Of a stretch of 64,000 nt of DNA, positions 1 through 8,160 are shown piece by piece. Made by a program: the position numbers and the translations under genes. The notes beneath the pieces are model-generated. The model searched no databases and was not told the origin of the DNA. It saw only the letters and a program-made list of their open reading frames with translations. Position 1 is the first letter of the stretch, and each line of letters opens with the position of its first letter. The DNA is taken from positions 46,361 through 110,360 of the forward strand of contig JBJLFR010000036.1 in assembly GCA_045565285.1 (NCBI GenBank), read 5' to 3'. This stretch comes from CACIIZ01 sp045565285 (lineage in GTDB: Bacteria > Pseudomonadota > Alphaproteobacteria > Rhodobacterales > Rhodobacteraceae).

Positions 1-262
1 CAACAGGATCTTCTGAAAATAGTAACACAGTTTGACCATTTAAAAATTCAGAAATCTTGGCATTAGCTTTACCTTCAAGTGCAATTTTTGATAACCTATT
101 TTTAGCTACTCTTACTCCACAATCAGATTCTCTCATTAAATTTCTTAATTCAGAAATTTCTGAAACAGTTAGCCCAGTGTAGTGGGCTACCAATACAACT
201 CCAGAATTTGAAAAAATTTGACTCAAATCTTCAACTACTTTTTCTTTTTGTTTTCTATTCAA
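1..262 (-). CDS. rplJ: 50S ribosomal protein L10, N-terminal part (cut by window edge)
   Basis: The stalk-base protein of the large ribosomal subunit, which anchors L7/L12 dimers. About 87 residues are visible, starting NRKQKEKVVEDLSQIF and reaching the conserved VAHYTGLTV and VAKNRL segments of the L10 N-terminal domain. The rest lies beyond position 1. The start is TTG at 262-260: no ATG fits, the N-terminus matches alphaproteobacterial L10, and GGAG lies seven bases upstream. It follows rplA in the secE-nusG-rplK-rplA-rplJ order, separated by a 226-base leader that probably carries L10 autoregulation. Identification is firm; only the C-terminus is missing. Confidence 0.93.
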   Translation of the reverse strand, partial: MNRKQKEKVVEDLSQIFSNSGVVLVAHYTGLTVSEISELRNLMRESDCGVRVAKNRLSKIALEGKANAKISEFLNGQTVLLFSEDPV

Positions 263-488
263 ACTCCTACTCCAAAATTAAAGGCAATGCCTTGATTTTT
301 TTTTAAGTTAATATGTTATTAACTCAGTTAATTGTCCGGGTTTCCTTTAATCAAGATTATAATCTTTATCAAAATAACCTATTTATTAGTCACCAATCTA
401 AAGCAGGACTTAATCTTTTAAAGAGCCCACTGTCTCGGACGGTTTAGCTTAGCAAGAGCCAAGCTTATTCCCATAAGGGAAACTTAAT
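263..488 (-). promoter_or_regulatory. probable L10 leader (ribosomal autoregulatory element) between rplA and rplJ
   Basis: This is an unusually long gap within an otherwise tight ribosomal operon. On the minus strand it carries the block CCGTCCGAGACAGTGGG (442-426), then a run through about 389 containing TCCTGCTTTAGATTGGTGAC. Such a block is typical of alphaproteobacterial L10 leaders bound by L10(L7/L12)4 to repress rplJL translation. Near the start codon there is an AAGGCA/TGCCTT inverted repeat and a TTAACT/AGTTAA repeat. Assignment rests on position and remembered motif, not on a covariance search. Confidence 0.55.
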
Positions 489-1175
489 TTATGTAGAATT
501 ATCAATTGTCATAGATTTACCCATAGTTGATGACATAGAAATTTTTTTTATAAAAACACCCTTAGCACCTGTTGGTTTAGATTTTTTAAGCTCAGACATA
601 AATGCCATAAAATTTTCAATTAACTTTTTCTTATCGAAAGATACTTTTCCGATTCCTACTTGAACTACTCCAGCTTTCTCAGCCTTGAATTGGACTTCTC
701 CATTTTTTGCAGCTGAGACTGCAGTTGCTACATCTGGTGTAACTGTACCAACTTTTGGATTTGGCATTAAATTTCTTGGACCCAAAACCTTACCTAAACG
801 ACCAACAATAGGCATCATATCAGGAGTTGCTATACACCTATCAAATTCTATATTACCTTTTAAAACAGTTTCCATAAGATCCTCAGCTCCTACAATATCC
901 GCACCCGCTTTAACTGCATCTGACGCTTTGTCTCCCTTTGCAAAAACTGCAATTCTAATAGATTTACCAGTTCCATGAGGTAAAGCACAAACACCCCTAA
1001 CTAGTTGATCTGCATGCCTTGGATCTATACCCAAATTTACTGAAACTTCAACAGTTTCATCAAATTTAGCTGAAGCTCCAGTCTTAATAAGTTCTATTGC
1101 ATCTTCTGCAATTAGATTCTCTTTATCTATAAACAATTTATCTTGAATTTTTCTTTTCTTTGTTATCTTTGGCAA
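489..1175 (-). CDS. rplA: 50S ribosomal protein L1
   Basis: Protein of the mobile L1 stalk of the large subunit, binding 23S rRNA near the E site. At 228 residues it is the usual length. The N-terminus (MPKITKKRKIQD) and the conserved central and C-terminal blocks GKVLGPRNLMPNPKVGTV and GVVQVGIGKVSF are intact. It starts four bases after the rplK stop, in the classic rplK-rplA order, so translation of the two is probably coupled. No anomalies seen. Confidence 0.98.
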   Translation of the reverse strand: MPKITKKRKIQDKLFIDKENLIAEDAIELIKTGASAKFDETVEVSVNLGIDPRHADQLVRGVCALPHGTGKSIRIAVFAKGDKASDAVKAGADIVGAEDLMETVLKGNIEFDRCIATPDMMPIVGRLGKVLGPRNLMPNPKVGTVTPDVATAVSAAKNGEVQFKAEKAGVVQVGIGKVSFDKKKLIENFMAFMSELKKSKPTGAKGVFIKKISMSSTMGKSMTIDNST

Positions 1176-1179
1176 TTTG

Positions 1180-1608
1180 TCAATCCTTTACTTCTATTCC
1201 CATAGAACGAGCTGAACCCATTATTATTTTCATTGCCCCCTCTACAGTATTTGCATTTAAATCTTTCATTTTAGCTTCAGCAATTTCTTTTATTTTATTT
1301 GAAGAAATTTGAGCGACTGTCTCCTTACCAGCAGTTTGAGAACCTGATTTAATGTTAGAAGCTTTCTTTAGAAAAAAAGAAGCTGGAGGTGTTTTTATCT
1401 CCATAGAAAATGATTTGTCAACATAATAGGTTATAATAGTAGGACAAGGGGCGCCAGCCTCTAATTCCTGAGTTTTAGCATTAAAAGCTTTACAAAATTC
1501 CATAATATTTAAACCACGTTGTCCTAGAGCAGGTCCTACTGGTGGTGAAGGATTAGCTTTTCCAGCGGGAATCTGTAGTTTAAGTTCACCTGCTACTTTT
1601 TTTGCCAT
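1180..1608 (-). CDS. rplK: 50S ribosomal protein L11
   Basis: Large-subunit protein that forms the GTPase-associated centre together with L10. It has 142 residues, standard for the family. The N-terminal LQIPAGKANPSPPVGPALGQ block, with the GQRG switch region, and the C-terminal helix segment GSARSMGIEVKD are present. The gene follows nusG by about 58 bases and precedes rplA by four. It is in the normal position of the secE-nusG-rplKAJL operon. Confidence 0.98.
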   Translation of the reverse strand: MAKKVAGELKLQIPAGKANPSPPVGPALGQRGLNIMEFCKAFNAKTQELEAGAPCPTIITYYVDKSFSMEIKTPPASFFLKKASNIKSGSQTAGKETVAQISSNKIKEIAEAKMKDLNANTVEGAMKIIMGSARSMGIEVKD

Positions 1609-1666
1609 TTAGTTTTTACCTTTCAATAACTCAAATAACTATTGCCAATAAATTTTTGTATTATAG

Positions 1667-2200
1667 TCAAATTTGCTTCTGTACTTGACCATATTCTAAT
1701 TCAACTGGAGTTGCTCTTCCAAATATAGAAACTGATACCTTCAACCTGCTATTAATTTCATCAACTTCCTCTACAAGTCCTGAAAATCCTTCAAATGGAC
1801 CATCTATAACATTTACTTGTTCACCCACTTCATAAGATATAAGTGCCCTTGGTTTTTCGGCACCTTCTTCTACTTGATTAAGTATTCTAGCAACTTCAGC
1901 ATCAGCTAAAGGCATTGGCTTTCCTTTTTGGCCTAGAAAACCAGTAACCCTATTAGTATTCTTAATAAGATGATAACTTTTATCAGTCATATTCATTCTA
2001 ATAAGTACATAACCAGGCATAAAGCGTCTTTCAGATTGAACTTTTTTGCCTTTTCTTACCTCAAGTACTTCCTCAGTTGGAACTAAGACTTCTTCAATTT
2101 CATCCTCAAGAGAATTTTGAATAATTGCTTCTTTGATAGTTTCAGCAACACGCTTCTCAAAATTAGAAAGTACACTAACTGAATACCATCTCATAGACAT
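1667..2200 (-). CDS. nusG: transcription termination/antitermination protein NusG
   Basis: Elongation factor that binds the RNA polymerase clamp and couples it to Rho or the ribosome. The N-terminal NGN domain (MRWYSVSVLSNFEKRVAETI, later FMPGYVLIRM) is followed by a KOW domain (VNVIDGPFEGFSGLVEEV). I place the start at the ATG at 2200 (MSMRWYS) rather than at an upstream in-frame codon, because a GAGGG Shine-Dalgarno lies just before it and the protein then has the standard length of about 177 residues. It lies between secE and rplK. Confidence 0.96.
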   Translation of the reverse strand: MSMRWYSVSVLSNFEKRVAETIKEAIIQNSLEDEIEEVLVPTEEVLEVRKGKKVQSERRFMPGYVLIRMNMTDKSYHLIKNTNRVTGFLGQKGKPMPLADAEVARILNQVEEGAEKPRALISYEVGEQVNVIDGPFEGFSGLVEEVDEINSRLKVSVSIFGRATPVELEYGQVQKQI

Positions 2201-2323
2201 AAAAATTCCCTCACAAAAAAAAATCAAAACATACTTAGTTAAATTTTAACTGTAACCTATAATAAAATTTGGTATGTACGAATCGATTTATTAGGAAGGC
2301 TATACAACCGCTAGTTTATTAAA

Positions 2324-2518
2324 TCAAGAGGATAACTTCAAAATAATATCTAAAATATTACTTGTAATAGTATCAATTATAAAGAAAAACAGAGCTACCA
2401 ATGCTGACATTATAAAAACCATAATAGTAGTAGTCATTGTCTCTTTTCTAGTTGGCCATACAATTTTTGAAACCTCATTTCTGACTTGCTGAACGTACTT
2501 AAATGGATTTATCATCAT
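2324..2518 (-). CDS. secE: preprotein translocase subunit SecE
   Basis: Single-span subunit clamping SecY in the general secretion channel. The 64-residue form is typical of alphaproteobacteria: an amphipathic region with the conserved VSKIVWPTRKETMTTT motif, then one membrane helix (about residues 32-55). Two ATG codons lie in tandem at 2518 and 2515; GAGG just upstream sits three bases from the first and six from the second, so the second may be used. It follows tRNA-Trp and precedes nusG, as usual. Confidence 0.95.
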   Translation of the reverse strand: MMINPFKYVQQVRNEVSKIVWPTRKETMTTTIMVFIMSALVALFFFIIDTITSNILDIILKLSS

Positions 2519-2556
2519 TTCCTCAAAGATTTAGTGTTAGAACTCTATTTAATAAT

Positions 2557-2632
2557 TGGCAGGGGCTGAGGGACTCGAACCCACGACCCTCGGTTTTGGA
2601 GACCGATGCTCTACCAGCTGAGCTAAACCCCT
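2557..2632 (-). tRNA. trpT: tRNA-Trp (CCA anticodon)
   Basis: A 76-base tRNA on the minus strand with acceptor AGGGGTT pairing with AGCCCCT, D-arm AGCTCAGCTGGTAGAGC, T-arm GTGGGTTCGAGTCCC and an encoded 3' CCA. The anticodon CCA is at 2599-2597. It is upstream of secE on the same strand, the usual alphaproteobacterial arrangement tRNA-Trp-secE-nusG. Confidence 0.96.
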
Positions 2633-2787
2633 ACTACACAAGTTTAATAAAGATTTTAAATTAGATTTGCAAGTTTTAGAAAATGTAAATATAAAATATT
2701 GAATATTAGTAATGATTAATTACTGATAAAATTTAGAAATATTGAAAAATATAAATATCTACAATTGAAAAAATCGTTAAAAAATTT

Positions 2788-4498
2788 ATGAAAAAAATTC
2801 TTATCACATCAGCTTTACCCTACATTAACGGCATAAAACACTTAGGTAATCTAATTGGAAGTCAATTACCAGCTGATGTTTATGCAAGATATATGCGTGC
2901 AATAGGTCATAAAGTACTTTTTATTTGTGCTACAGATGAACATGGTACCCCAGCTGAACTTGCAGCGATAGAGAAAAAAGAAACAGTAGAAAAATTTTGT
3001 AAAAATATGTGGAATATTCAAAAAAAAATTGCTGATGATTTTTTTATTTCTTTTAATTATTTTGGCCGCTCATCAAGTATAAAAAACCATGAACTCACTC
3101 AGCATTTCGCTACTAAATTATGGGAGAATAATTTTTTAGAAGAAGTAAATGAAAAACAATTTTATTCAATAGAAGACAGCAGATACTTACCAGATAGGTA
3201 TATTACAGGCACTTGTCCATCTTGTGGATATGAAAAAGCACGGGGAGACCAGTGTGAAAATTGTACAAAACAGCTTCAACCTACAGACCTTATTAATCCT
3301 TCTTCTACAATTTCAGGATCTAAAACCCTAGAAATTAGAGAAACGAAACATTTATATCTAAAACAAAGTCAGTTAAAAAATAAATTAGATGAATGGATTT
3401 CAAAAAAGGATGATTGGCCAATACTCACAAAATCTATAGCAAAAAAAATGGCTTCATAATAAAGAAGGCTTAAAGGATAGAGGAATAACTAGGGATTTAT
3501 CTTGGGGCGTAAAAGTAAAAAAGAATGGCAAACCTTGGAAAGGATTTGAAAATAAGGTTTTTTATGTATGGTTTGATGCCCCTATTGCATATATAGCAGC
3601 TACAAAAGAATGGTCAGAAAATAATTCCAATACAGAATGGGAGAAATGGTGGATTACCGACAAAGGAGCCGATGAAGTATATTATGTTCAATTCATGGCA
3701 AAAGATAATATACCTTTTCATACCTTATCTTTTCCCGCAACTATTTTTGGATCTGGAGAAAATTGGAAGTTAGTTGACTACATAAAAGGATTTAATTGGT
3801 TGCTTTATGAAGGTGGTAAATTTTCAACTAGTGAAAAGCGGGGTATTTTTATGGATGTTGCCTTAAAAATATTTCCTGCTGACTACTGGCGTTGGTGGTT
3901 ATTATCTAACGCTCCAGAAAATTCTGATACTAATTTTACTTGGGATAGTTTTCAAAATACCATTAATAAAGATCTTGCAGATGTATTGGGAAATTTTATA
4001 GCAAGAGTAACAAAATTTTCTTTTACAAAATTTGGTAATAAAATCCCTGCTAATAGAGAGTATGGAGATTTAGAAAACAAAACCATTAATGAATTAGAAC
4101 TACATTATAATCTATATAACAATTTTCTAAAAAAAATTGAAATTAGAAAAGCGAGTCAAGAATTAAGAAATATTTGGGTCATTGGCAACGAATATCTTCA
4201 AAAAGCTCAACCTTGGTCAATTTTGAAAAAAGATGAAAATAAAGCAAAAATGATAATTAGATTCTCTTTTCATTTAATTGATCTTTATTCTTTGATATCT
4301 GAACCGTACATACCTGCATCATGTGAGAAAATTAGAACGCATTTTGGATTCCCTAAAAATTCAGAATGGCCTGGTGAATTTAAAAAATTCTTTAATAACC
4401 TTACTAATGAAAATGATATAAATCCTCCTGATATTTTATTCCCCAAAATTACTGATACAGAAAAAGAAAATTTTCAGGAAAAATATTCTGGTTCGTGA
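2788..4498 (+). pseudogene. metG: methionyl-tRNA synthetase, interrupted by a single-base frameshift
   Basis: Class I aminoacyl-tRNA synthetase charging tRNA-Met. The reading frame from 2788 shows the HIGH-like region (LPYINGIKHLGNL) and a zinc knuckle (CPSCGYEKARGDQCENC) and stops at 3459. The next frame continues the same protein without loss: WLHNKEGLKDRGITRDLSWGV, VFYVWFDAPIAYI, a KMSKS-like KFSTS, and the anticodon-binding domain to a TGA at 4496-4498. The shift falls in the A8 tract 3441-3448; removing one A gives SIAKKWLHNKEG. As the enzyme is essential and both halves are well conserved, a sequencing error or slippage is more likely than true decay. Together the halves give about 569 residues. 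Confidence 0.9.
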
Positions 4499-4524
4499 TA
4501 AAAAATAATATTATTAAGAAAATT

Positions 4525-4923
4525 TTATGAAAAAAAACTGTGTGCTTTATATCCTACATAAGCCATAGAACTGGATATAATTATTCCCCATAATGTATCA
4601 ATTAACACTAAACTAATCTTCCAATCTTTAAGAATTACGTAATTAGTAATTTCATAAGTACCAAAAGCCAATAAGCCAAGAAATGCACCTGAAAATATCG
4701 CAACCAAAGATGATTCTGACTTAATACCAGCTCTAGTAGCAAACCAAAAAACTCCTGCAACATATACCAAATAGAAAATTGCAGCAATTGAGAAGTTAGT
4801 TTCTTCCTTCATTAAAAAACCAATATGTTTTTTAAATAAAGGTTGCATAATATTAGTTAATACAATTATTTCTGCAACTATAAAGAAAATTAACATCGAA
4901 ATATAACTAACAAAAATTGACAC
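4525..4923 (-). CDS. DUF2177 family membrane protein
   Basis: A 132-residue protein with four predicted membrane helices (about 5-27, 45-65, 73-95, 103-125). The pattern NFSIAAIFYLVYVAGVFWFA, GAFLGLLAFGTYEITNYVILKDW and IDTLWGIIISSSMAY matches the DUF2177 family, whose function is unknown. The start is GTG at 4923, preceded by GAGGG at good distance. It is convergent with metG, 26 bases apart, and lies on the edge of the 1.1 kb gap that follows. Confidence 0.8.
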   Translation of the reverse strand: MSIFVSYISMLIFFIVAEIIVLTNIMQPLFKKHIGFLMKEETNFSIAAIFYLVYVAGVFWFATRAGIKSESSLVAIFSGAFLGLLAFGTYEITNYVILKDWKISLVLIDTLWGIIISSSMAYVGYKAHSFFS

Positions 4924-5029
4924 TTTTACCCTCAGATTATGATAATTTATATGATTTTATTGTAGACTGAATTGTATTACATTTTTTTAACACAATTACA
5001 AATCAATTAAAATTCTAGTGATTGACGAT

Positions 5030-5058
5030 TTGGTTTAGCATAATCTATGTGTTATAAT
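5030..5058 (+). promoter_or_regulatory. candidate sigma-70 promoter with extended -10
   Basis: TTGGTT at 5030-5035, a 17-base spacer ending in TGT, and a perfect TATAAT at 5053-5058. The TG one base before TATAAT makes an extended -10. It points into the gene-free region, so any transcript starting near 5065 would be non-coding or would encode only the small ORF at 5827. In AT-rich DNA such matches arise by chance, but 17-base spacing plus the TG is better than background. Confidence 0.35.
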
Positions 5059-5482
5059 AATAAATAATTTGAATATTATTCGAAAAAAAAACATAAAAGT
5101 AAAAGAGGAATTGTAAATAAAGGCTACCAGAGCTTGATGCTAACCAATCAACTTATCTTTTAGCTATATCTTTAGTTAATAAACTCTCAAGAAACCACCC
5201 TTTTACGATTAATTAATTTATAAGGACTAAGAAGTTATTTACATATCGTTATGTCTATATAATAATTATAATAACTATTTTTTGTTCAAAAGATACTTTA
5301 TATCCCTTTGATATAGAATGTGCAGAAAAAAATAGGCTTTTGTTGGTCATTGTTCATGTTTTTTTGTGAATGTATCTATTTTTTCTCTTGTTATATTATA
5401 AAATTATCTTTTGACTATAGTATATTAAAAGAATCCTAGATTTAATTTTAATATTACATGTTCAATAGTTATTAAATTTAAT

Positions 5483-5577
5483 TTAATCTTTGGGAGTAAA
5501 TTACTTATTGGGGATAAGCATAAGATTCTATTAGCAGACGAATATTGCCATCAGTTTCTAAAACTCCCAAAGATTAA
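5483..5577. ncRNA. 15-bp perfect inverted repeat enclosing 65 bases; candidate structured RNA
   Basis: TTAATCTTTGGGAGT (5483-5497) is perfectly complementary to ACTCCCAAAGATTAA (5563-5577). The arms hold a GGGAG/CTCCC core, unusual in this AT-rich gap. The 65-base interior is not obviously complementary to itself. A long closing stem with a large interior resembles a small RNA with a terminal helix, or the ends of a tiny degenerate mobile element. Strand and function are unknown; I do not recognise a family. Confidence 0.35.
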
Positions 5578-5826
5578 TTAACTTATTGCATATCAAATGC
5601 CAGAATCTGAATCTTTTTAAATAAAAAATAATTAATTTAAAACCCTTCACTTTTCAAAAGATATTTTAACATGATTCAATTGATAGATTAACAAATAAGA
5701 AGAAACCCTTTACATGCATGATTTTTGTTGGCGTGGCTCGGGTCATACTTGCGTTAGTAGATTAGTGCAATGTAATATATCCCATTAATTGATCTTAAGG
5801 AGTGAGTAGCCCATAAAGGGATATAA

Positions 5827-5946
5827 ATGACTAAACCATATGCCTATTTAACATCTAACCCTTTATCCCAAGGGATTAGAGTCCTTGAGGAAAATAATGA
5901 TAAAAAAGTACGCAAAAGGTACGTTGACTTGGTACACAACTATTGA
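5827..5946 (+). CDS. candidate small protein, 39 residues
   Basis: ATG at 5827-5829, stop TGA at 5944-5946. The peptide begins MTKPYAYLTSNPLSQGI and continues with a charged stretch ending VRKRYVDLVHNY. AGGG lies about nine bases before the ATG and AAGGAG some 30 bases before. Its base composition is visibly less AT-rich than the surrounding gap. There is no hydrophobic segment and I recognise no family. It could be a real microprotein, the remnant of a larger gene, or a chance frame within a structured RNA: short GC-rich hairpins such as CCCTT/AAGGG occur inside it. Confidence 0.3.
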   Translation: MTKPYAYLTSNPLSQGIRVLEENNDKKVRKRYVDLVHNY

Positions 5947-6002
5947 GTAAGGTTAATTGTAAAACGAAGAAAAGTGTAAAAGTTATTAACTAAAATAAAC
6001 AT

Positions 6003-6090
6003 GCCCGCTTGGTGGAATTTGGTAGACACAAGGGACTTAAAATCCCTCGACGTAACAGTCGTTCCGGTTCGAGTCCGGAAGCGGGCACCA
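6003..6090 (+). tRNA. tRNA-Leu (TAA anticodon)
   Basis: An 88-base class II tRNA with acceptor GCCCGCT / AGCGGGC, a long variable arm (TCGACGTAACAGTCGTTC region), T-arm CCGGTTCGAGTCCGG and an encoded CCA at its end. The 7-base anticodon loop CTTAAAA gives anticodon TAA at 6038-6040, reading UUA/UUG, the dominant leucine codons of an AT-rich genome. It stands alone at the end of the long gap. Confidence 0.97.
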
Positions 6091-6103
6091 AAAAAATTAC
6101 AAA

Positions 6104-6781
6104 TTATTCATAATTTTTAATTTCAATTTTTTTTAACCCAAAAATTCCTGAACGAGACATTCTTGGAACCATGGTGTAACTATCAGTAAGTTTAATTGAT
6201 ATATTTTTTTTATCAAATAAGTTGAATAAGATTCCTTGTTCTTCAAGTTTCCACATTACTCTTTCTTTATTTATTTTAGATGGATAAGTATAACCAGGAG
6301 CCATTCTATTTTCAATTTGGATATTATAATTTTTAGCAAACTTTATTATTTCAGATCTTGCATCTCTTAAAATCAGCTCTAAAGCTAACCAGGAAGCATT
6401 CTCTAGAAATAGAGCTCCGAGAGGTTCATTCGCGTCATTTGACATTTTTTTTATTTTTTCATCCATTTCTTTCCCTAGAGTTAAAAGAAAAGCAATTAAA
6501 AAGTTACTTTGTGACAAACGTTCATTAAAAATTTCACAAGTAAAAACTGATCCACAATTAAGCTCTATTCTATTTAAATCCCGCCTGCTTATCTCTTTAA
6601 AACAAAAATAACCTACTGGTGAAGAGTAGTAAGAAAGCCTTTCAACTGCTTTATTAGCCGCCTCAAAAATTTTTTTCTTAATGACATTTCTATTTTTATA
6701 GCCATGAGTTCTTAATAGTTTTGACACAGAAACATTTGGTGAAGAAAATAAAATTTTCTCAAAATTTGAACTTTCAAACAT
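6104..6781 (-). CDS. stand-alone MetH-type reactivation (AdoMet-binding) domain protein
   Basis: A 225-residue protein resembling only the C-terminal activation domain of cobalamin-dependent methionine synthase, which remethylates oxidised cob(II)alamin using AdoMet and an electron donor. The recognisable part is MAPGYTYPSKINKERVMWKLEE followed by IKLTDSYTMVPRMSRSGIFG, matching the pattern of a PGY turn, then T(E/D)SxxMxPxxSxSG. Known split methionine synthases of marine alphaproteobacteria have such a separate subunit. It is the last gene of a minus-strand pair with the PF13769 gene, 13 bases apart, and is divergent from the MetF-like gene. The corrinoid and homocysteine-binding subunits are not in this window. 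Confidence 0.72.
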   Translation of the reverse strand: MFESSNFEKILFSSPNVSVSKLLRTHGYKNRNVIKKKIFEAANKAVERLSYYSSPVGYFCFKEISRRDLNRIELNCGSVFTCEIFNERLSQSNFLIAFLLTLGKEMDEKIKKMSNDANEPLGALFLENASWLALELILRDARSEIIKFAKNYNIQIENRMAPGYTYPSKINKERVMWKLEEQGILFNLFDKKNISIKLTDSYTMVPRMSRSGIFGLKKIEIKNYE

Positions 6782-6794
6782 TACTAATCACAAG

Positions 6795-7082
6795 TTAATC
6801 TAGTGATTGTAAGGCTTTTAATTTTATATCTTTATATTTTCTTTCAAAATATTTAGACATCTCAAGGACTGCTTGCTTTGCTGATTTTTCAGTACTAGGA
6901 AGCCTCTTTTTTTTCCAATTTTGTAGGTAATCATCTGTTCCTATTAAACCTTTTTTCATGGCTACTAAATCAACTAATTCACTAAATCTTTTAGAGAGTT
7001 CAACTTTTTCAATACCAGTTAAATCCCTAGCTTCTATCACAGTAGGTATGTCTTGCCAAAATAATACAGAAACTTTTGTCAT
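6795..7082 (-). CDS. PF13769 ('virulence factor') family protein
   Basis: About 95 residues, starting MTKVSVLFWQDIPTVIEARD, a hallmark of this small family, which is misleadingly named after a virulence context. I place the start at the ATG at 7082 because upstream in-frame residues are not family-like; the Shine-Dalgarno is weak. In marine alphaproteobacteria this gene sits next to MetF-like and MetH-reactivation genes, as it does here, which suggests a role in methyl transfer or methionine synthesis. The biochemical function is unknown. Confidence 0.7.
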   Translation of the reverse strand: MTKVSVLFWQDIPTVIEARDLTGIEKVELSKRFSELVDLVAMKKGLIGTDDYLQNWKKKRLPSTEKSAKQAVLEMSKYFERKYKDIKLKALQSLD

Positions 7083-7240
7083 AATATTAAATACTAAAAA
7101 CCTTAATTTATTATATAAATATAAATTCATATTAAAAGCAAAAATCACAAAATATAAGTTACCTATTGATTGTTTTATTTACTATCATTTATATAAAATG
7201 TGTTATTTAATAAAATTTCTGTTTTTTTTTGGTATTTTAT

Positions 7241-8160
7241 ATGAAAAATAATAAATCTTTCCAACCTGCAATAAATGATTATAACAAAATTGTAAAATTT
7301 CTAAATGATTTTTCTTTAGAAACAACACCTTTTGTAGCTAATAAAATTGAGAATTTTTCACATTTTGTTAGACCATCTACAACAATATTTATTACTTTTC
7401 TACCTGGATCTGATTACAAAGATACTATAAATACAGCAATAAAGATAAGAAATGAAGGACTTAATCCTGCACCCCATTTTGCTGCAAGATCAGTACTTTC
7501 AAAGGAAATGTTAGAGGATTATGTTTCAAGAATTACAGGTGAAGCTGATGTAACAAAAATTTTAATAATTGGTGGAGCAGGAAAAAAGCAAATCGGACCA
7601 TTCCCAGACTCTATAAGTCTGTTAGAAACGGGCATTTTTGATAAGTATGGTATATCTGAAATAGGAATAGCAGGTCATCCAGAAGGAACTCCAGATATAT
7701 CAGATGAAGAAATTAAAAAAGCACTAGATTTAAAAAATAAATTTTATGAATCATCAGATGCTAAGTTTTTTATAGTGAGTCAATTTTGTTTTGATCCAGA
7801 TACTATTTAAATTGGTCTATTAAAATTAATTCTGAAGGAAATAAAATTCCAATTATAATTGGAATACCCGGCGTTGCAAAGCTTTCTACTCTAATAAAAT
7901 ACTCATTATCATGTGGAATAGGCAACTCTATGAATTTTTTAAAAAAACAAGGTGCCAATGTGTTAAACTTAGTTAAAACCCAAGAACCAGACAAATTAGT
8001 CAGAAAACTTGCAAGTGCTGAAGAAATTTTACAAAAAAATGGAATAGAAGGAATTCATATTTATCCATTGGGTGGGATAAAAAAAAGTTCAGAGTGGGCT
8101 CATGGAATAGTTGATGAAAAATTCAAACTTACTTTTAATGGATTTAAGGTAAATTATTAA
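7241..8160 (+). pseudogene. MetF-like methylenetetrahydrofolate reductase, interrupted by a frameshift
   Basis: Flavoprotein family reducing methylene-THF to methyl-THF. The first frame (ATG at 7241, MKNNKSFQPAIND) shows FVRPSTTIFITFLPG, PAPHFAARS, ILIIGGAGKKQIGPFPDS and SEIGIAGHPEGTPD, and ends at a TAA at 7808-7810 just after SQFCFDPDTI. The other frame resumes at NWSIKINSEG and runs through IPIIIGIPGVAKLSTL to the family-typical GIHIYPLGGIKKSSEWA, stopping at 8160. One missing base near the T3 at 7806-7808 explains it. About 305 residues when joined. It is divergent from the PF13769 and reactivation-domain genes, and its stop codon overlaps that of argF. Confidence 0.82.

Larger units (their letters stand above)
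4924..5826. other. long intergenic region without a recognisable conserved gene
   Basis: The longest non-coding stretch of the window. On neither strand do I find a reading frame above about 40 codons with protein-like composition. It is strongly AT-rich, with several stop codons in every frame. What it holds: a promoter-like sequence at 5030-5058, a 15-bp inverted repeat enclosing 65 bases at 5483-5577, and an 8-bp inverted repeat (TATATCCC 5776-5783 / GGGATATA 5818-5825) just before a small candidate ORF. I saw no signature of tmRNA, RNase P RNA or SRP RNA. Confidence 0.6.

Noticed and set aside
685..978. 97-codon frame antisense to rplA
   Set aside because: Antisense shadow of a ribosomal protein gene, no recognisable domain.
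4499..4524. Rho-independent terminators at the convergent ends (for example metG/DUF2177, rpmE/carboxypeptidase, rnr/zapE)
   Set aside because: No GC-rich stem followed by a T run could be seen; several convergent genes even overlap at their stops.
5700..5960. tmRNA, RNase P RNA or SRP RNA in the gap before tRNA-Leu
   Set aside because: None of the diagnostic cores (tRNA-like ends and tag frame, RNase P P4 motif, SRP GGAA loop) could be seen.
6003..6103. tRNA-Leu as integration site of a genomic island
   Set aside because: No integrase, no repeated 3' tRNA end downstream, and normal genes continue right after it.
7803..7994. 63-codon frame on the minus strand at the MetF break
   Set aside because: It is the antisense of the second part of the MetF-like gene; the sense frame carries family motifs.
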